From: Sarcina sp. DSM 11001
Lineage (GTDB): Bacteria; Bacillota; Clostridia; Lachnospirales; Lachnospiraceae
DNA: 64,000 bases
Direction: 5' to 3'
NCBI RefSeq assembly: GCF_900101015.1
Contig: NZ_FNFZ01000015.1
Span: 44,474-108,473 of the forward strand
Shown here: positions 41,221-50,397 of the stretch, piece by piece
Position numbering within the stretch: the first letter of the stretch is position 1
Layout of the letters: every line of letters starts with the position of its first letter
Position numbers and translations under genes: made by a program
The notes under the pieces: generated by a model
Database searches by the model: none
Told to the model about the DNA's origin: nothing
Seen by the model: only the letters and a program-made list of their open reading frames with translations

Positions 41221-42527
41221 CATATGTTTCCCATAAAAGTTAAATCATACTTTCCGGTTGTGAAGCGCTCATCCTCAACGATCCGCAGCTGTTCCTCAAT
41301 GTTTGTCGGTATGCCGTCGATGACCAGTTCGCACAGGGCTGCCCGGATTTTGCGAAGGGTTTCTTCTCTGGTCTTGGCATATACGATCAGTTTCCCGAGC
41401 AGTGAATCATAGTAGGGGGAAACAGCCGTGCCGGCGACCAGGCAGGTATCAAACCGCACAGACGGACCTCCCGGAACATGGAGCATTTTCAAAGTTCCGC
41501 AGCTTGCCGCATTGATCCGGCATTCGATCGCCGAACCTTTCGTCCTGACATCTTGCTGAGTGAAATTCAGCGGGATACCGGCAGCGATCCGGATCTGCCA
41601 TTTTACAAGGTCAAATCCAGTCAGCATTTCCGTCACGCAATGCTCCACCTGGAGCCGCACATTCATTTCCATAAACCAGAAATTGCCATCACGATCCAGC
41701 AGAAATTCAAGCGTACCCGCGCCGACATAACCGATCTTTTTTACAGCATCTACTGCAAGCTCCATTATCTTTTTGCGCTGCGCATCATTTACAGCGGGCG
41801 AGGGCGTTTCCTCCAGCAGCTTCTGATTTCGTCTCTGAAGAGAACAGTCACGGTCGCCGAGACAGACGGCGTTTCCGTGCTCATCGGCGAGGATCTGCAG
41901 TTCAACATGTCTTGCGGGGTAAATATATTTTTCAAGATACAGGCTGCCATCTCCGAAAGCGCTTAAGGCTTCGCCTGATGCCTGAAGGTAAGCATCATCA
42001 AGTTCATCTTCTGAACGGATCAGACGTATCCCGCGTCCGCCGCCGCCTGCACAGGCTTTGAGCATAACAGGATATCCGATCCGGCCGGCTGCCCGCCTTG
42101 CTTCCTGGACAGAAGCCACAGCTTTTGTTCCCGGAATGACCGACAGACCTGTTCCACGGACCAGCTCTTTCAATACTGCTTTATCACTGAGGCGCTCCAT
42201 GCTGTCGGGATCGGGACCGATAAATACCAGGCCGTTCTTTCTGCAGGCACGGGCAAAGTGCGCATTTTCTGAAAGAAAACCGTATCCGGGATGGACCGCC
42301 TGTGCACCCGATAAAACTGCAGTACTGATTATTTGATTTTCATTCAAATAACTTTCCGAGGCTTCGGGACCTCCGATACAATAACTCTGATCGGCGAGAG
42401 CCACATGAAGGGAGTTTTTATCTGCCTCGGAATATACAGCGACCGTAGCCACACCCATTTCCTTGCAGGCCCGGATGATGCGGACAGCGATCTCGCCGCG
42501 GTTGGCGATCAGTATTTTTGAAAACAT
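41220..42527 (-). CDS. accC: Biotin carboxylase subunit of acetyl-CoA carboxylase
   Basis: 435 residues, ATP-grasp enzyme carboxylating the biotin of AccB. It begins FSKILIANRGEIAVRIIRAC, has the glycine-rich loop KACAGGGGRGIRLI, EKYIYPARHVELQILAD and the catalytic region FMEMNVRLQVEHCVTE. It is slightly shorter at the C-terminus than usual (about 445-450), ending in repeat-derived sequence. It starts 3 bp after fabZ. Confidence 0.96.
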   Translation of the reverse strand: MFSKILIANRGEIAVRIIRACKEMGVATVAVYSEADKNSLHVALADQSYCIGGPEASESYLNENQIISTAVLSGAQAVHPGYGFLSENAHFARACRKNGLVFIGPDPDSMERLSDKAVLKELVRGTGLSVIPGTKAVASVQEARRAAGRIGYPVMLKACAGGGGRGIRLIRSEDELDDAYLQASGEALSAFGDGSLYLEKYIYPARHVELQILADEHGNAVCLGDRDCSLQRRNQKLLEETPSPAVNDAQRKKIMELAVDAVKKIGYVGAGTLEFLLDRDGNFWFMEMNVRLQVEHCVTEMLTGFDLVKWQIRIAAGIPLNFTQQDVRTKGSAIECRINAASCGTLKMLHVPGGPSVRFDTCLVAGTAVSPYYDSLLGKLIVYAKTREETLRKIRAALCELVIDGIPTNIEEQLRIVEDERFTTGKYDLTFMGNI

Positions 42528-42530
42528 GGT

Positions 42531-42947
42531 TTACGCTCCTGTGATCGCAAAGGAAAATTCAGCTGTTACACACTTTCGTCCGCCTGCCGTGACAGTGCCT
42601 TCTGCAAAATAAAAGGGATGCTTCGCGCGTTTGATGCGGCACTGGGTTTCAATCGTATCACCCGGCTTTACGGGAGAACGGAATCTTACATTGTTAAGCC
42701 CTGTGTAAACGGGCAGTTCATCCTCCTTCATCGTATCCTTCATCAGTACGCAGGCGGTCTGAGCCAGGATCTCACAGAGGATCACGCCCGGAACGATGGG
42801 GTGACCGGGAAAATGTCCCTTGAGGAAGAATTCGTCACCGCGGACGGTATAATGTCCGATGGCAGTTTCCTCCCTGTTTTCCACATCGTCAAGGAGCAGC
42901 ATATGATCCCTGTGAGGCAGTATCGTCATGATTTCTTCTCTGTTCAT
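42531..42947 (-). CDS. fabZ: 3-Hydroxyacyl-ACP dehydratase
   Basis: 138 residues, hot-dog fold. It begins with ILPHRDHMLLLDDV and carries the catalytic histidine in FFLKGHFPGHPIVPGVILCE, whose glutamate in the helix completes the site. It dehydrates 3-hydroxyacyl-ACP to the trans-2-enoyl form for FabK. No fabA or fabM isomerase is seen in this operon. Confidence 0.96.
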   Translation of the reverse strand: MNREEIMTILPHRDHMLLLDDVENREETAIGHYTVRGDEFFLKGHFPGHPIVPGVILCEILAQTACVLMKDTMKEDELPVYTGLNNVRFRSPVKPGDTIETQCRIKRAKHPFYFAEGTVTAGGRKCVTAEFSFAITGA

Positions 42948-42948
42948 A

Positions 42949-43047
42949 TCCTTATTTCTTTATCCTTATTCCTTTGTCTTTATTTCTTTGTCCTTAGTAC
43001 TTTATCCTTATCTCTTTATCTTTATCTCTTTTCCTTATCTCTTTATC
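42949..43047 (-). repeat. 12-13 bp gene-tail repeats between accB and fabZ
   Basis: About eight degenerate pyrimidine-rich units (CTTTATCCTTAT-like on the plus strand) continue the accB 3' end (ending GGAAGTAAGGATAAAG on the coding strand). Confidence 0.85.
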
Positions 43048-43048
43048 C

Positions 43049-43480
43049 TTACTTCCTGATACGGAAAAGCTCTGTTCCGTACTCGACGACCTGACCGTCA
43101 GTGACGCAGATCTCTGAAATGATTCCGTCCTCCTCGGAGGCAATCTCGTTCATAAGCTTCATCGCTTCTACAATGCAGAGAGTCTGGCCTTTTTTCACCT
43201 TGTCCCCGATCGAGACATAGGGATCGGCATTTTCCGTGGGAGCCGCATAAAACACGCCGACGATGGGGGATTCCACGCTGATGTAGTCCTTTGCGCCGGC
43301 TGTTGTGGGTGTTGTCTGTGCACTGCCGGCAGATTCGGGAACAGAGTATACAGTTTCTCTGACCGGTGCCGAAATGGAACGCTCCAGGCGGACCTTGCTG
43401 TTTTCCTCTGTGATCTCAAGTCCGGTCAGCCCCAGTTCCTTCATCAGTCCGGCATATCTGCGGATATCTGTTTCTTTCAT
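43049..43480 (-). CDS. accB: Biotin carboxyl carrier protein
   Basis: 143 residues. An N-terminal helical segment and a Ser/Thr/Pro/Ala-rich linker (about 50-75) precede the biotinyl domain. ESPIVGVFYAAPTENADPYV and the biotin attachment lysine in CIVEAMKLMNEI are standard. ATG 43480, 5 bp from the fabF stop, is preferred; a frame back to 43531 overlaps fabF. Confidence 0.95.
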   Translation of the reverse strand: MKETDIRRYAGLMKELGLTGLEITEENSKVRLERSISAPVRETVYSVPESAGSAQTTPTTAGAKDYISVESPIVGVFYAAPTENADPYVSIGDKVKKGQTLCIVEAMKLMNEIASEEDGIISEICVTDGQVVEYGTELFRIRK

Positions 43481-43484
43481 AGGA

Positions 43485-44723
43485 TCACACCTTTCTGAAA
43501 GCGAGGCAGGCGTTATGACCGCCAAATCCAAGAGAATTGGAAAGTGCCAGCGTAAGGTCTGCTTTTACAGCAGTATTCGGGACACAATTCAGATCACATT
43601 TTTCATCCTGTTCTTTCAAGTTGATCGTGGGAGGAATGATCCCCTCATTCAGGGCGAAAAGGCAGGCCAGCGCTTCAATCGCGCCAGCTGCGCCAAGCAT
43701 ATGTCCGGTCATGGACTTGGTGGAGCTCACATAGGCTTTCCTTGCGCTCTCTTCGCCAAGCGCTTTCCTGATCACTGCCGTCTCGATCACATCGTTCATC
43801 GGAGTACCTGTTCCGTGCGCATTGATATAAACGGAATCCTGGTCTGTATAGCCGGCTTCCTTCATGGCATCCATCATAGCCTGTGCGCCGCCCCGCCCGT
43901 CGGGATGAGGAGCAGTGATGTGATAGGCATCACAAGTGGAACCGTAGCCGCATACTTCGCCGTAAATCTTTGCGCCGCGGTTTTTTGCGTGTTCATATTC
44001 CTCGAGAACAAGCGCGACAGCACCTTCACCGATCACAAAACCGCCTCTGCGTTTATCAAAAGGCAGGGAAGCCTCATCGGGATTTTCGGAAACAGTAAGC
44101 GCCTTCATATTGACAAATCCCGCGATCGCGGAAGGAATAATGGCAGCTTCAGCACCGCCGGTGATCACAGCATCGGCATAACCGTGACGGATAAGGCGCA
44201 TCGCTTCACCGATGGCATTGGAACCGGAAGCGCAGGCAGTGACAGCAGGCATTGCCGTTCCGCGGCAGTCGTGGCGGATCGCGATCATACCGGCTGCCAT
44301 ATTGCTGATCATCATAGGTACGAACAGCGAAGATACACGGCGGGGGCCTTTTTCCATCAGCTTGGTGTGTTCTGTCTCAAAAGTACCTATGCCGCCTATT
44401 CCCGTGCCGAAAATGACAGAAAAACGTTCGGGTTCAACGGTGCCCTTGACGCTGCTTTCCTCCACCGCCTGTTGGGCTGCCGCAACGGCAAACTGAGCAT
44501 AGCGGTCGGTGCGCAGCACATCATTTACCTCTAAATATTCTCTGGGATCGAAGCCCTTGACCTCGGCTCCCAGCTTTGCCTTGAATTTTTCCGTATTAAA
44601 AAGTGTAATGGGACCAATGCCGTTTTTCCCGTTCTTCATATTCTCCCAGGTATCAGCGACATTGTTTCCCAAAGGGGTGACTGCACCGAGACCGGTAACA
44701 ACAACCCGCCTGTTCTGACTCAT
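43485..44723 (-). CDS. fabF: 3-Oxoacyl-ACP synthase II
   Basis: 412 residues, condensing enzyme elongating acyl-ACP with malonyl-ACP. The catalytic triad is Cys in VTACASGSNAIGEA, His in NAHGTGTPMND and His in KSMTGHMLGAAGAIEA. Standard length. No fabH is present in this operon, so initiation of chains must come from elsewhere in the genome. Confidence 0.96.
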   Translation of the reverse strand: MSQNRRVVVTGLGAVTPLGNNVADTWENMKNGKNGIGPITLFNTEKFKAKLGAEVKGFDPREYLEVNDVLRTDRYAQFAVAAAQQAVEESSVKGTVEPERFSVIFGTGIGGIGTFETEHTKLMEKGPRRVSSLFVPMMISNMAAGMIAIRHDCRGTAMPAVTACASGSNAIGEAMRLIRHGYADAVITGGAEAAIIPSAIAGFVNMKALTVSENPDEASLPFDKRRGGFVIGEGAVALVLEEYEHAKNRGAKIYGEVCGYGSTCDAYHITAPHPDGRGGAQAMMDAMKEAGYTDQDSVYINAHGTGTPMNDVIETAVIRKALGEESARKAYVSSTKSMTGHMLGAAGAIEALACLFALNEGIIPPTINLKEQDEKCDLNCVPNTAVKADLTLALSNSLGFGGHNACLAFRKV

Positions 44724-44740
44724 ATTTTTCTCCTTATATG

Positions 44741-44880
44741 GCGATACCGCTGCTGCTTCTTTTTTAGCACGGAGATACCGCCATCATCGCATTTTCACAC
44801 TGCGATACCGCCGCTAATTCTTTTTAGCACGGAGATACCGCCACCCACTAATTCGTTCTTTACAGGGTGATTCATTCCAT
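44741..44880 (-). repeat. 61-bp gene-tail-like repeats between fabG and fabF
   Basis: Two copies starting at 44741 and 44802, each with an internal GATACCGCC block. They resemble the fabG 3' end (GCGATTCCGCC at 44901-44911), which thus appears to be the founder unit. Confidence 0.82.
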
Positions 44881-44893
44881 TGTCATTTACTTC

Positions 44894-45643
44894 TTACATG
44901 GCGATTCCGCCGTCGACCCGGAGGACTTCGCCTGTTACATATTTTGCAATTGCCAGATAGGCCGCCGCTTCTGCCACATCTTCTGTTTCACCCATCCTGC
45001 CGAGAGGGATCCTGTCCAGAAGAGGATTGTCAGCCTGATCTCCCGTCATATCTGTCGCAATAAATCCGGGAGCGATCGCGTTACAGCGGATGCCTTTGGG
45101 GGCAAGCTCCCTGGCTGCGGACTTGGTCAGACCGATCAGGCCGGCTTTCGATGCGGAGTAGTTGCATTGTCCCGCGTTGCCCATCAGACCGGCCACTGAG
45201 CTGATGTTGATCACACAGCCTTCGCGCGCCCGCATGAACAGGCCTGTCATATGGCGGATCATATTGAAAGCACCTTTGAGATTGGTATCCAGGACTGCGT
45301 CAAAATCTTCTTCCTTCATCATGGCAAGCAGGCCGTCCCGGGTAATGCCTGCATTATTGACAAGAATCTGTGCAGTACCGAAGTCAGCTCTGATCTTTGC
45401 GACAGTTTCCTTAACCGCGGAAAAATCAGCCACATTGCATTGATAAGCCCTGGCTTCAACACCGTATTCCTTTCTGCATTTCGCGCAGACACTCTCAGCA
45501 GCTGCTGCATTCCCTGCAAAAATAACAGCTGTATTGGCACCCATCGACGCCAGTTTATAAACGATTGCTTCTCCGATCCCCCGGGAGCCGCCGGTCACAA
45601 CCGCTGTTTTCCCATTCAGCATCTTTTCATTGCTGCTCAGCAT
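44894..45643 (-). CDS. fabG: 3-Oxoacyl-ACP reductase
   Basis: 249 residues, short-chain dehydrogenase. It has the NADPH motif VVTGGSRGIGEAIVYKLA, NNAGITRDGLL, the catalytic Ser with Tyr and Lys in YSASKAGLIGLTKS, and a C-terminus ending RVDGGIAM. The start at 45643 has GGAGG 6 nt upstream. A duplicated copy of that ribosome-binding site and start codon lies 20 bp earlier (see 45637-45700). Confidence 0.95.
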   Translation of the reverse strand: MLSSNEKMLNGKTAVVTGGSRGIGEAIVYKLASMGANTAVIFAGNAAAAESVCAKCRKEYGVEARAYQCNVADFSAVKETVAKIRADFGTAQILVNNAGITRDGLLAMMKEEDFDAVLDTNLKGAFNMIRHMTGLFMRAREGCVINISSVAGLMGNAGQCNYSASKAGLIGLTKSAARELAPKGIRCNAIAPGFIATDMTGDQADNPLLDRIPLGRMGETEDVAEAAAYLAIAKYVTGEVLRVDGGIAM

Positions 45644-45700
45644 TCTTCACCTCCACTCAGCATCCTTCCACCTCCGCGAGTTTCTCCGCGGGTTACTCCG
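45637..45700 (-). repeat. Duplicated fabG translation start and fabD tail repeats
   Basis: On the coding strand the fabD tail CTCGCGGAG recurs three times. It is followed by two copies of GGAGGTG(G)AAG(G/A)ATGCTGAG. The upstream ATG (45661-45663) opens an 8-codon frame that ends at 45637, overlapping the true fabG start. Confidence 0.8.
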
Positions 45701-46604
45701 CGAGAGATTCGGCAAGATATTCGCTTACATTTACAGCCTTTACGTTTTTGCTGATCTTCCTGATCATATTGGTGAGTGTTTTGCCGGGACCGATCTCAAT
45801 AAAGGTGTCCACGCCGGCCGCAATCATATTGCGGATGATCGTCTCCCACTGCACGGGACTGCAGATCTGAGAGGAAAGCAGGTCCGCGACATCATCCCCA
45901 TAAGGTTCCCCTGTCCTGTTGGAGTAAAGGGGGATGCCTGGTTTGTTCACCTTTGCCTTTGCCAGTTCACCGGCAAAGGCCTCTGCCGCCTCCTTCATAA
46001 AGGGAGAATGGAAGGCTCCTTTTACTTTAAGCGGAAGGGCTCTGCCGCCCGCTGCTCTTACATCAGCGGTGAAGTCCTTCATCTGAGAGGCAAGGCCGGA
46101 TACCGTGATCTGTCCGGGGCAGTTGAAGTTTACAGGATAAACATCGGAATATTTTCCGCACACTTCCTGAACCTGTCCCGGTGTGAGCTTTACAACAGCA
46201 GCCATAAAGGTATCAAACTTCTCAGCCTCCTTCTGCATCAGCTCACCGCGCTTACAGACCAGACGAAAACCGGTCTCATTGTCAAAGGCTCCGCTGACTA
46301 CAGCGGCAGTAACTTCACCGAGAGAAAAACCGGCAGCCGCGTCGGGAGCAAGGCCTTTTTCCATAAGGTTTTCCATCAGGACATTTGCCGCTGCCAGCTC
46401 CATCGCAAAAAGGCAGGGCTGTGTATTTTTGGTTTCCTTCAATTCGTCTTCCGTGCCGTGAAAACACTGGACAGACGTACCGGGACGGATCCCGTCACAT
46501 AGATCATAGATCTTACGGGCTGCCGGATATTTTTCATACAGGTCCTTTCCCATACCGGGGAACTGGTCGCCCTGACCAGAAAAAACAAATGCTATTTTAC
46601 CCAT
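45693..46604 (-). CDS. fabD: Malonyl-CoA:ACP transacylase
   Basis: 303 residues. It starts IAFVFSGQGDQFPGMGKDLY and has the nucleophile serine in AAGFSLGEVTAAV (Phe in place of the usual His before Ser) and the histidine in VKGAFHSPFMKEA. It makes malonyl-ACP from malonyl-CoA. It overlaps fabK by 13 bp. Confidence 0.95.
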   Translation of the reverse strand: MGKIAFVFSGQGDQFPGMGKDLYEKYPAARKIYDLCDGIRPGTSVQCFHGTEDELKETKNTQPCLFAMELAAANVLMENLMEKGLAPDAAAGFSLGEVTAAVVSGAFDNETGFRLVCKRGELMQKEAEKFDTFMAAVVKLTPGQVQEVCGKYSDVYPVNFNCPGQITVSGLASQMKDFTADVRAAGGRALPLKVKGAFHSPFMKEAAEAFAGELAKAKVNKPGIPLYSNRTGEPYGDDVADLLSSQICSPVQWETIIRNMIAAGVDTFIEIGPGKTLTNMIRKISKNVKAVNVSEYLAESLAE

Positions 46605-47536
46605 TGTGATGCCCTCAGGAGGACAGGCTCAGCTTCCTCCATGACTTCCCTGACTATTTCTGCCGCAGGCTGTTCTTTTTTGACCATGGCTGCGATCTGA
46701 CCGGAAAGGAAACAGCCCCTTTCGGAGTCCCCTTCCTGCACTGCAAGCCGCAGTGCCCCCGTTGCCAGCCTTTCCAGCTCGTCATCCGGCATACCGCCGT
46801 ATTCAGCTTTGGAATATTCTCTGGCAAACGGCGTTCTGAGACTGCGGACGGGATGCCCCAGCCGCTTGCCGGTGACCATGGTACAGAGATCAGTGGCCTT
46901 AAGGATCTTCTCTTTATATACAGGGTGGATACTGCACTCATTGGCACTGAGGAAACGGGTCCCCATCTGCACGCCCTGCGCGCCGAGCATAAATGCCGCA
47001 GCCACCCCTCTGCCGTCCGCAATACCGCCTGCCGCAATGACCGGCAGACTGGTCGCATCGCAGATCTGCGGAACCAGAACCATAGTAGTAAGCTCGCCCA
47101 CATGGCCGCCGCTCTCGCCGCCCTCCGCGATCAGAGCAGAGGCTCCGAGACGGGTCATCAATTTCGCCATCGCGACCGAGGCAACAACAGGAATCACCCT
47201 GATCCCCGCAGCGAGCCACTCTTTGATGTACCTGGATGGATTGCCCGCACCTGTGGTCACCACTTCCACTTTTTCTTCTATAACCACCTTTGCAACTTCA
47301 TCCGCAAACGGACTCAGCAGCATGATATTCACACCGACCGGCTTATCTGTGATACGCCTGGCAGCCTGAATCTGCTGCCTGACATAATCGCCGGGAGCAT
47401 TCCCTGCCGCGATAATGCCAAGACCGCCGCCGTCCGAAACAGCAGCGGCCAGCTTACCGTCAGCGATCCAGGCCATACCGCCCTGAAACACCGGATATTC
47501 GATCCCCAGCATCTCGCAAATTGCTGATTTGATCAT
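46592..47536 (-). CDS. fabK: Enoyl-ACP reductase II (FMN-dependent)
   Basis: 314 residues, TIM-barrel flavoprotein of the nitronate monooxygenase/FabK family. It has YPVFQGGMAWIADGKLAAAV, ALIAEGGESGGHVG (catalytic His region) and VIAAGGIADGRGVAAAFMLG for FMN phosphate binding. Its place between acpP and fabD supports FabK rather than nitronate monooxygenase. FabK enzymes are triclosan-insensitive. Confidence 0.94.
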   Translation of the reverse strand: MIKSAICEMLGIEYPVFQGGMAWIADGKLAAAVSDGGGLGIIAAGNAPGDYVRQQIQAARRITDKPVGVNIMLLSPFADEVAKVVIEEKVEVVTTGAGNPSRYIKEWLAAGIRVIPVVASVAMAKLMTRLGASALIAEGGESGGHVGELTTMVLVPQICDATSLPVIAAGGIADGRGVAAAFMLGAQGVQMGTRFLSANECSIHPVYKEKILKATDLCTMVTGKRLGHPVRSLRTPFAREYSKAEYGGMPDDELERLATGALRLAVQEGDSERGCFLSGQIAAMVKKEQPAAEIVREVMEEAEPVLLRASQWVK

Positions 47537-47541
47537 AAGCG

Positions 47542-47763
47542 TTAACCCTTCTTGCTCTGGATGAACTTATCCAGATCATCAATAGTTTCCACCTTCTGAT
47601 CCAATTCGATCTCGATCCCGATCTCGTCCTCCAGATTCATAAGAAGCTCCACAGTATCGAGAGAGTCGATCCCAAGCTCAGAAAACTTGCTTTCCGGCTT
47701 TACAGAAGCGACATCACAGCCAGTACGTTCCGAAACGATCTTTGCAATAGCGTCAAAATACAT
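47542..47763 (-). CDS. acpP: Acyl carrier protein
   Basis: 73 residues, acidic four-helix protein. The phosphopantetheine serine is in SELGIDSLDTVELLM. It is the first gene of the fatty acid operon, 5 bp before fabK. GGAGG lies upstream, and the leader repeats a 14-bp GGAAATCAGAAAAT unit twice. Confidence 0.96.
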   Translation of the reverse strand: MYFDAIAKIVSERTGCDVASVKPESKFSELGIDSLDTVELLMNLEDEIGIEIELDQKVETIDDLDKFIQSKKG

Positions 47764-48005
47764 AATTCAATTCCTCCATGATATGATTTTCTGATTTCCA
47801 TTTTCTGATTTCCTAAGAATGAAATTCCCGGGCGGCTTTCGCCTGCCTGTGCTGACTACTATACGCACCTCCCGTTCCCGAAAAGAAACCTCGGCGTTCC
47901 AAAAGCGTTCCCGTTTTGTAAATAATTTATGAACTTGACTGATTTGATTTTCGAATTTGGCGGAAAAGAGGAAGGGACGGTGCTCTGTCCCCTTTTTGGA
48001 GTGAA
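47764..48005 (-). promoter_or_regulatory. Promoter region of the fatty acid operon
   Basis: On the minus strand a TATAGT lies near 47858-47863 with only a weak -35. GGAACG occurs three times just upstream (about 47876-47910), possibly regulator sites. A partly palindromic TTTGATTTTCGAA (about 47942-47954) resembles fatty-acid regulator boxes but no FapR or FabT gene is in the window. A GGGACGG palindrome (about 47975-47999) separates it from the divergent gene. Confidence 0.4.
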
Positions 48006-48146
48006 GAAAGGGGCTGTTGCCTGGCTGAACTTTTCAGCTATGCACAGCTCCTTGTCTCTTGTTTGTCGTCTCGGAGACTGGGCATATGCTATAATACAGA
48101 CGAGTCAAAAGAGAATCAGACGGAGTATCGGAAAGGCACATTAAAT

Positions 48147-49406
48147 ATGGCAAGGGCAAAGTGGTATGAACTGGACAATAACGCAAAGATCGTCCCATCG
48201 ACAACGAAGGGATCCGATACGCGTGTTTTCAGGATTACCTGTGAGTTAAAAGAGGAAGTAAACGGTGCGCTGCTGCAGCATGCGCTTGACAGGACAGTCC
48301 CGGATTTTCCCCATTTTGCGAGTGTTCTGCGCAAGGGGCTGTTCTGGTATTATCTGGACAGCAGCAATATCCATGCTGTGGTGCAGCAGGAGAATAAGCC
48401 TGCCTGTGCGCCGATCTATTGGGACGGGCGGCGCAGGCTCCTTTATCGTGTCAATTATTACCGCAGGCGGATCAATCTGGAGATGTTCCACGTGCTGACA
48501 GACGGGACAGGGGCTTTTGACTTCCTGCGGGCGATCGTCTGCAATTATCTCAAGCTGGCGCACGGCCTTGATGAGGAGATCCCACAGGATTTCTCCAGTG
48601 TAAAGGAAAAAGAAGACGACGCCTTTAACCGGTATTACAGTAATGAGACAAAAGGAAGGCCGACAGAACAGAAAACGCTTCCCCGCCGGGCTTATCATCT
48701 GCAGGGGGAGCGCGACGAATATCTGCAGATGCACCTGATCGAGGGTACGGTTTCCGCTTCAAAGTTTCTGAAGGCAGCAAAAGACCATCATTCTACGGCA
48801 GCTGCCTTTATGACCGCTCTCTTTATGGAATCCATCCTGGAGGAGATGCGTGTGCGGGACAAAAAGCTTCCTATTGTGCTGAGCGTTCCTGTGAACCTGC
48901 GCAATTATTTCCCGTCGGATACGGCGCGCAATTTTTTCGGCGTGATCAATGTCGCTTTTTACCCGGAACAGTATGACGGGACGATCGAAAGTATCCTGGA
49001 AGTGGTGCAGGCCTCCTTCCGCCGTCAGCTCACGCAGGATCAGATTTCCCTGTCCATGCATGATTACGCCCGGCTCGAGCACAATATTGTCATCAGGCCG
49101 ATCCCCTTATTTATCAAAAATCTCGTGGTGGCAGCAGTCAACGGAATCATGCAAAAGGGTATCACCGGCACGGTTTCCAACGTGGGAAAGATCACCATCC
49201 CGGAACCTTATTGTTCCCTGATCGACCGGTTCAGCTGTTTCATGGCGGCACCGGATGTACAGATCAGCGTCTGTTCCTTTAACGGGAAAATGTGTTTCGG
49301 AGTCGGCAGTGCTTTTGAGACGAATCCTGTTATAATGCGTTTTTTCAGAAAAATGGTCGCCCTTGGCGTTGATGTGGAGATCGCCACAAACGATTCCTGG
49401 GAGTGA
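48147..49406 (+). CDS. Condensation-domain-like acyltransferase (alcohol acetyltransferase type)
   Basis: 419 residues. The key HxxxDG motif of CoA-dependent acyltransferases and condensation domains appears as MFHVLTDGTGAFDFLRA near residue 120. The C-terminal half has NFFGVINVAFYPE and TGTVSNVGKITIPEPY, typical of the alcohol acetyltransferase-like family of Lachnospiraceae. It is the first gene of a three-gene operon with a DUF6320 protein and a pectinacetylesterase-like hydrolase, suggesting acyl transfer to a lipid or glycan at the envelope (inference). Start 48147 is chosen for AAAGG and the homology start. Confidence 0.75.
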   Translation: MARAKWYELDNNAKIVPSTTKGSDTRVFRITCELKEEVNGALLQHALDRTVPDFPHFASVLRKGLFWYYLDSSNIHAVVQQENKPACAPIYWDGRRRLLYRVNYYRRRINLEMFHVLTDGTGAFDFLRAIVCNYLKLAHGLDEEIPQDFSSVKEKEDDAFNRYYSNETKGRPTEQKTLPRRAYHLQGERDEYLQMHLIEGTVSASKFLKAAKDHHSTAAAFMTALFMESILEEMRVRDKKLPIVLSVPVNLRNYFPSDTARNFFGVINVAFYPEQYDGTIESILEVVQASFRRQLTQDQISLSMHDYARLEHNIVIRPIPLFIKNLVVAAVNGIMQKGITGTVSNVGKITIPEPYCSLIDRFSCFMAAPDVQISVCSFNGKMCFGVGSAFETNPVIMRFFRKMVALGVDVEIATNDSWE

Positions 49407-49473
49407 TGTACCCGCGGTCGGCTTCGTTGGCCGGGCGGGCAGGCGCCATTTAGATAATGTAGGAGAAAAACAG

Positions 49474-50295
49474 ATGCAGTATTGTCCGAATTGTATGATA
49501 CAGATCCGAGGGAGAAAGGCACGCTGTCCACTCTGCCAGAGAGAACTGATGGACCCGGATTCGTGGACAGAGCCTGAGCCTCAGAGGCATCATATTGAAA
49601 AAAATCCGGAGACTGTCTCCGTAGCAGCCGACAGTGAAGGGAAAAATCCGGAGGCTGTCTTCATAGCAGCCGGAGACGATGAAAAAAACCCGGACCCGAA
49701 CCTGACCCTGCAGGAGCCGCCTTATGATGATGATCCCTTTGTCAGGCTCCCAAGTCCCAAAGTCAGCTTTATGCTGAAGGTCCGCGCGGTGACCTTTATT
49801 TGTATCAGCCTTGAAATACTGCTGGGAGCAGCCCAGATCATCTCCGGAGGCAGCGGGTGGTTTCTGGCAGCCATGCTCTTTGTCCTTCTTGGATGGGTTG
49901 ACTTCCGGATCGCTGTCTATTATCGCAGTAATCCGATCCGCATGCTGACGACGCAGGGCTATATCATTATGGCAGCCTGCCTGATCCTTGCGCACATAAG
50001 CAAAACCGGCAGCTGGGCAGTCACCTGGGTTGTCCCTTTCATGTTCTGCCTTCTGATTGCCGTTACATTCATTGCCGCCAGGGCCCAGAAAATGGAACTT
50101 CACGAATACATCCTTTACCCCGCTTTTGATGTTTTGATGAGCCTGTTACAGATCATTCCGATTGTTCTCGGCATCAATCCCATCGTCGCGCCTGCAGTCA
50201 TCTGTATAGCCATAATGCTCATTCTGGTCAGCGGTCTGATCATTTTCCGCGGCCGGATGCTGCGCGAAGCGGCGGAAAAATACCTCCACATTTAA
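49474..50295 (+). CDS. DUF6320 zinc-ribbon membrane protein
   Basis: 273 residues. An N-terminal zinc ribbon (YCPNCMIQIRGRKARCPLCQ) is followed by a linker with two KNPE(T/A)V repeats (about 40-75), then six or so membrane helices (about 100-265). It belongs to DUF6320, regularly found with the upstream acyltransferase-like gene in Lachnospiraceae. Its role is unknown; it may anchor or supply the acyltransferase. AGGAG lies 8 nt before ATG 49474. Confidence 0.75.
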   Translation: MQYCPNCMIQIRGRKARCPLCQRELMDPDSWTEPEPQRHHIEKNPETVSVAADSEGKNPEAVFIAAGDDEKNPDPNLTLQEPPYDDDPFVRLPSPKVSFMLKVRAVTFICISLEILLGAAQIISGGSGWFLAAMLFVLLGWVDFRIAVYYRSNPIRMLTTQGYIIMAACLILAHISKTGSWAVTWVVPFMFCLLIAVTFIAARAQKMELHEYILYPAFDVLMSLLQIIPIVLGINPIVAPAVICIAIMLILVSGLIIFRGRMLREAAEKYLHI

Positions 50296-50397
50296 ATATG
50301 AACCGGCTGCACAGGCAGATTGCGCGAAAGAAAATTAACAGCCGGAACAAAACGAATACGAGCGATTTCAAAACAAAAGCCGAGAGGATTTCAATAC

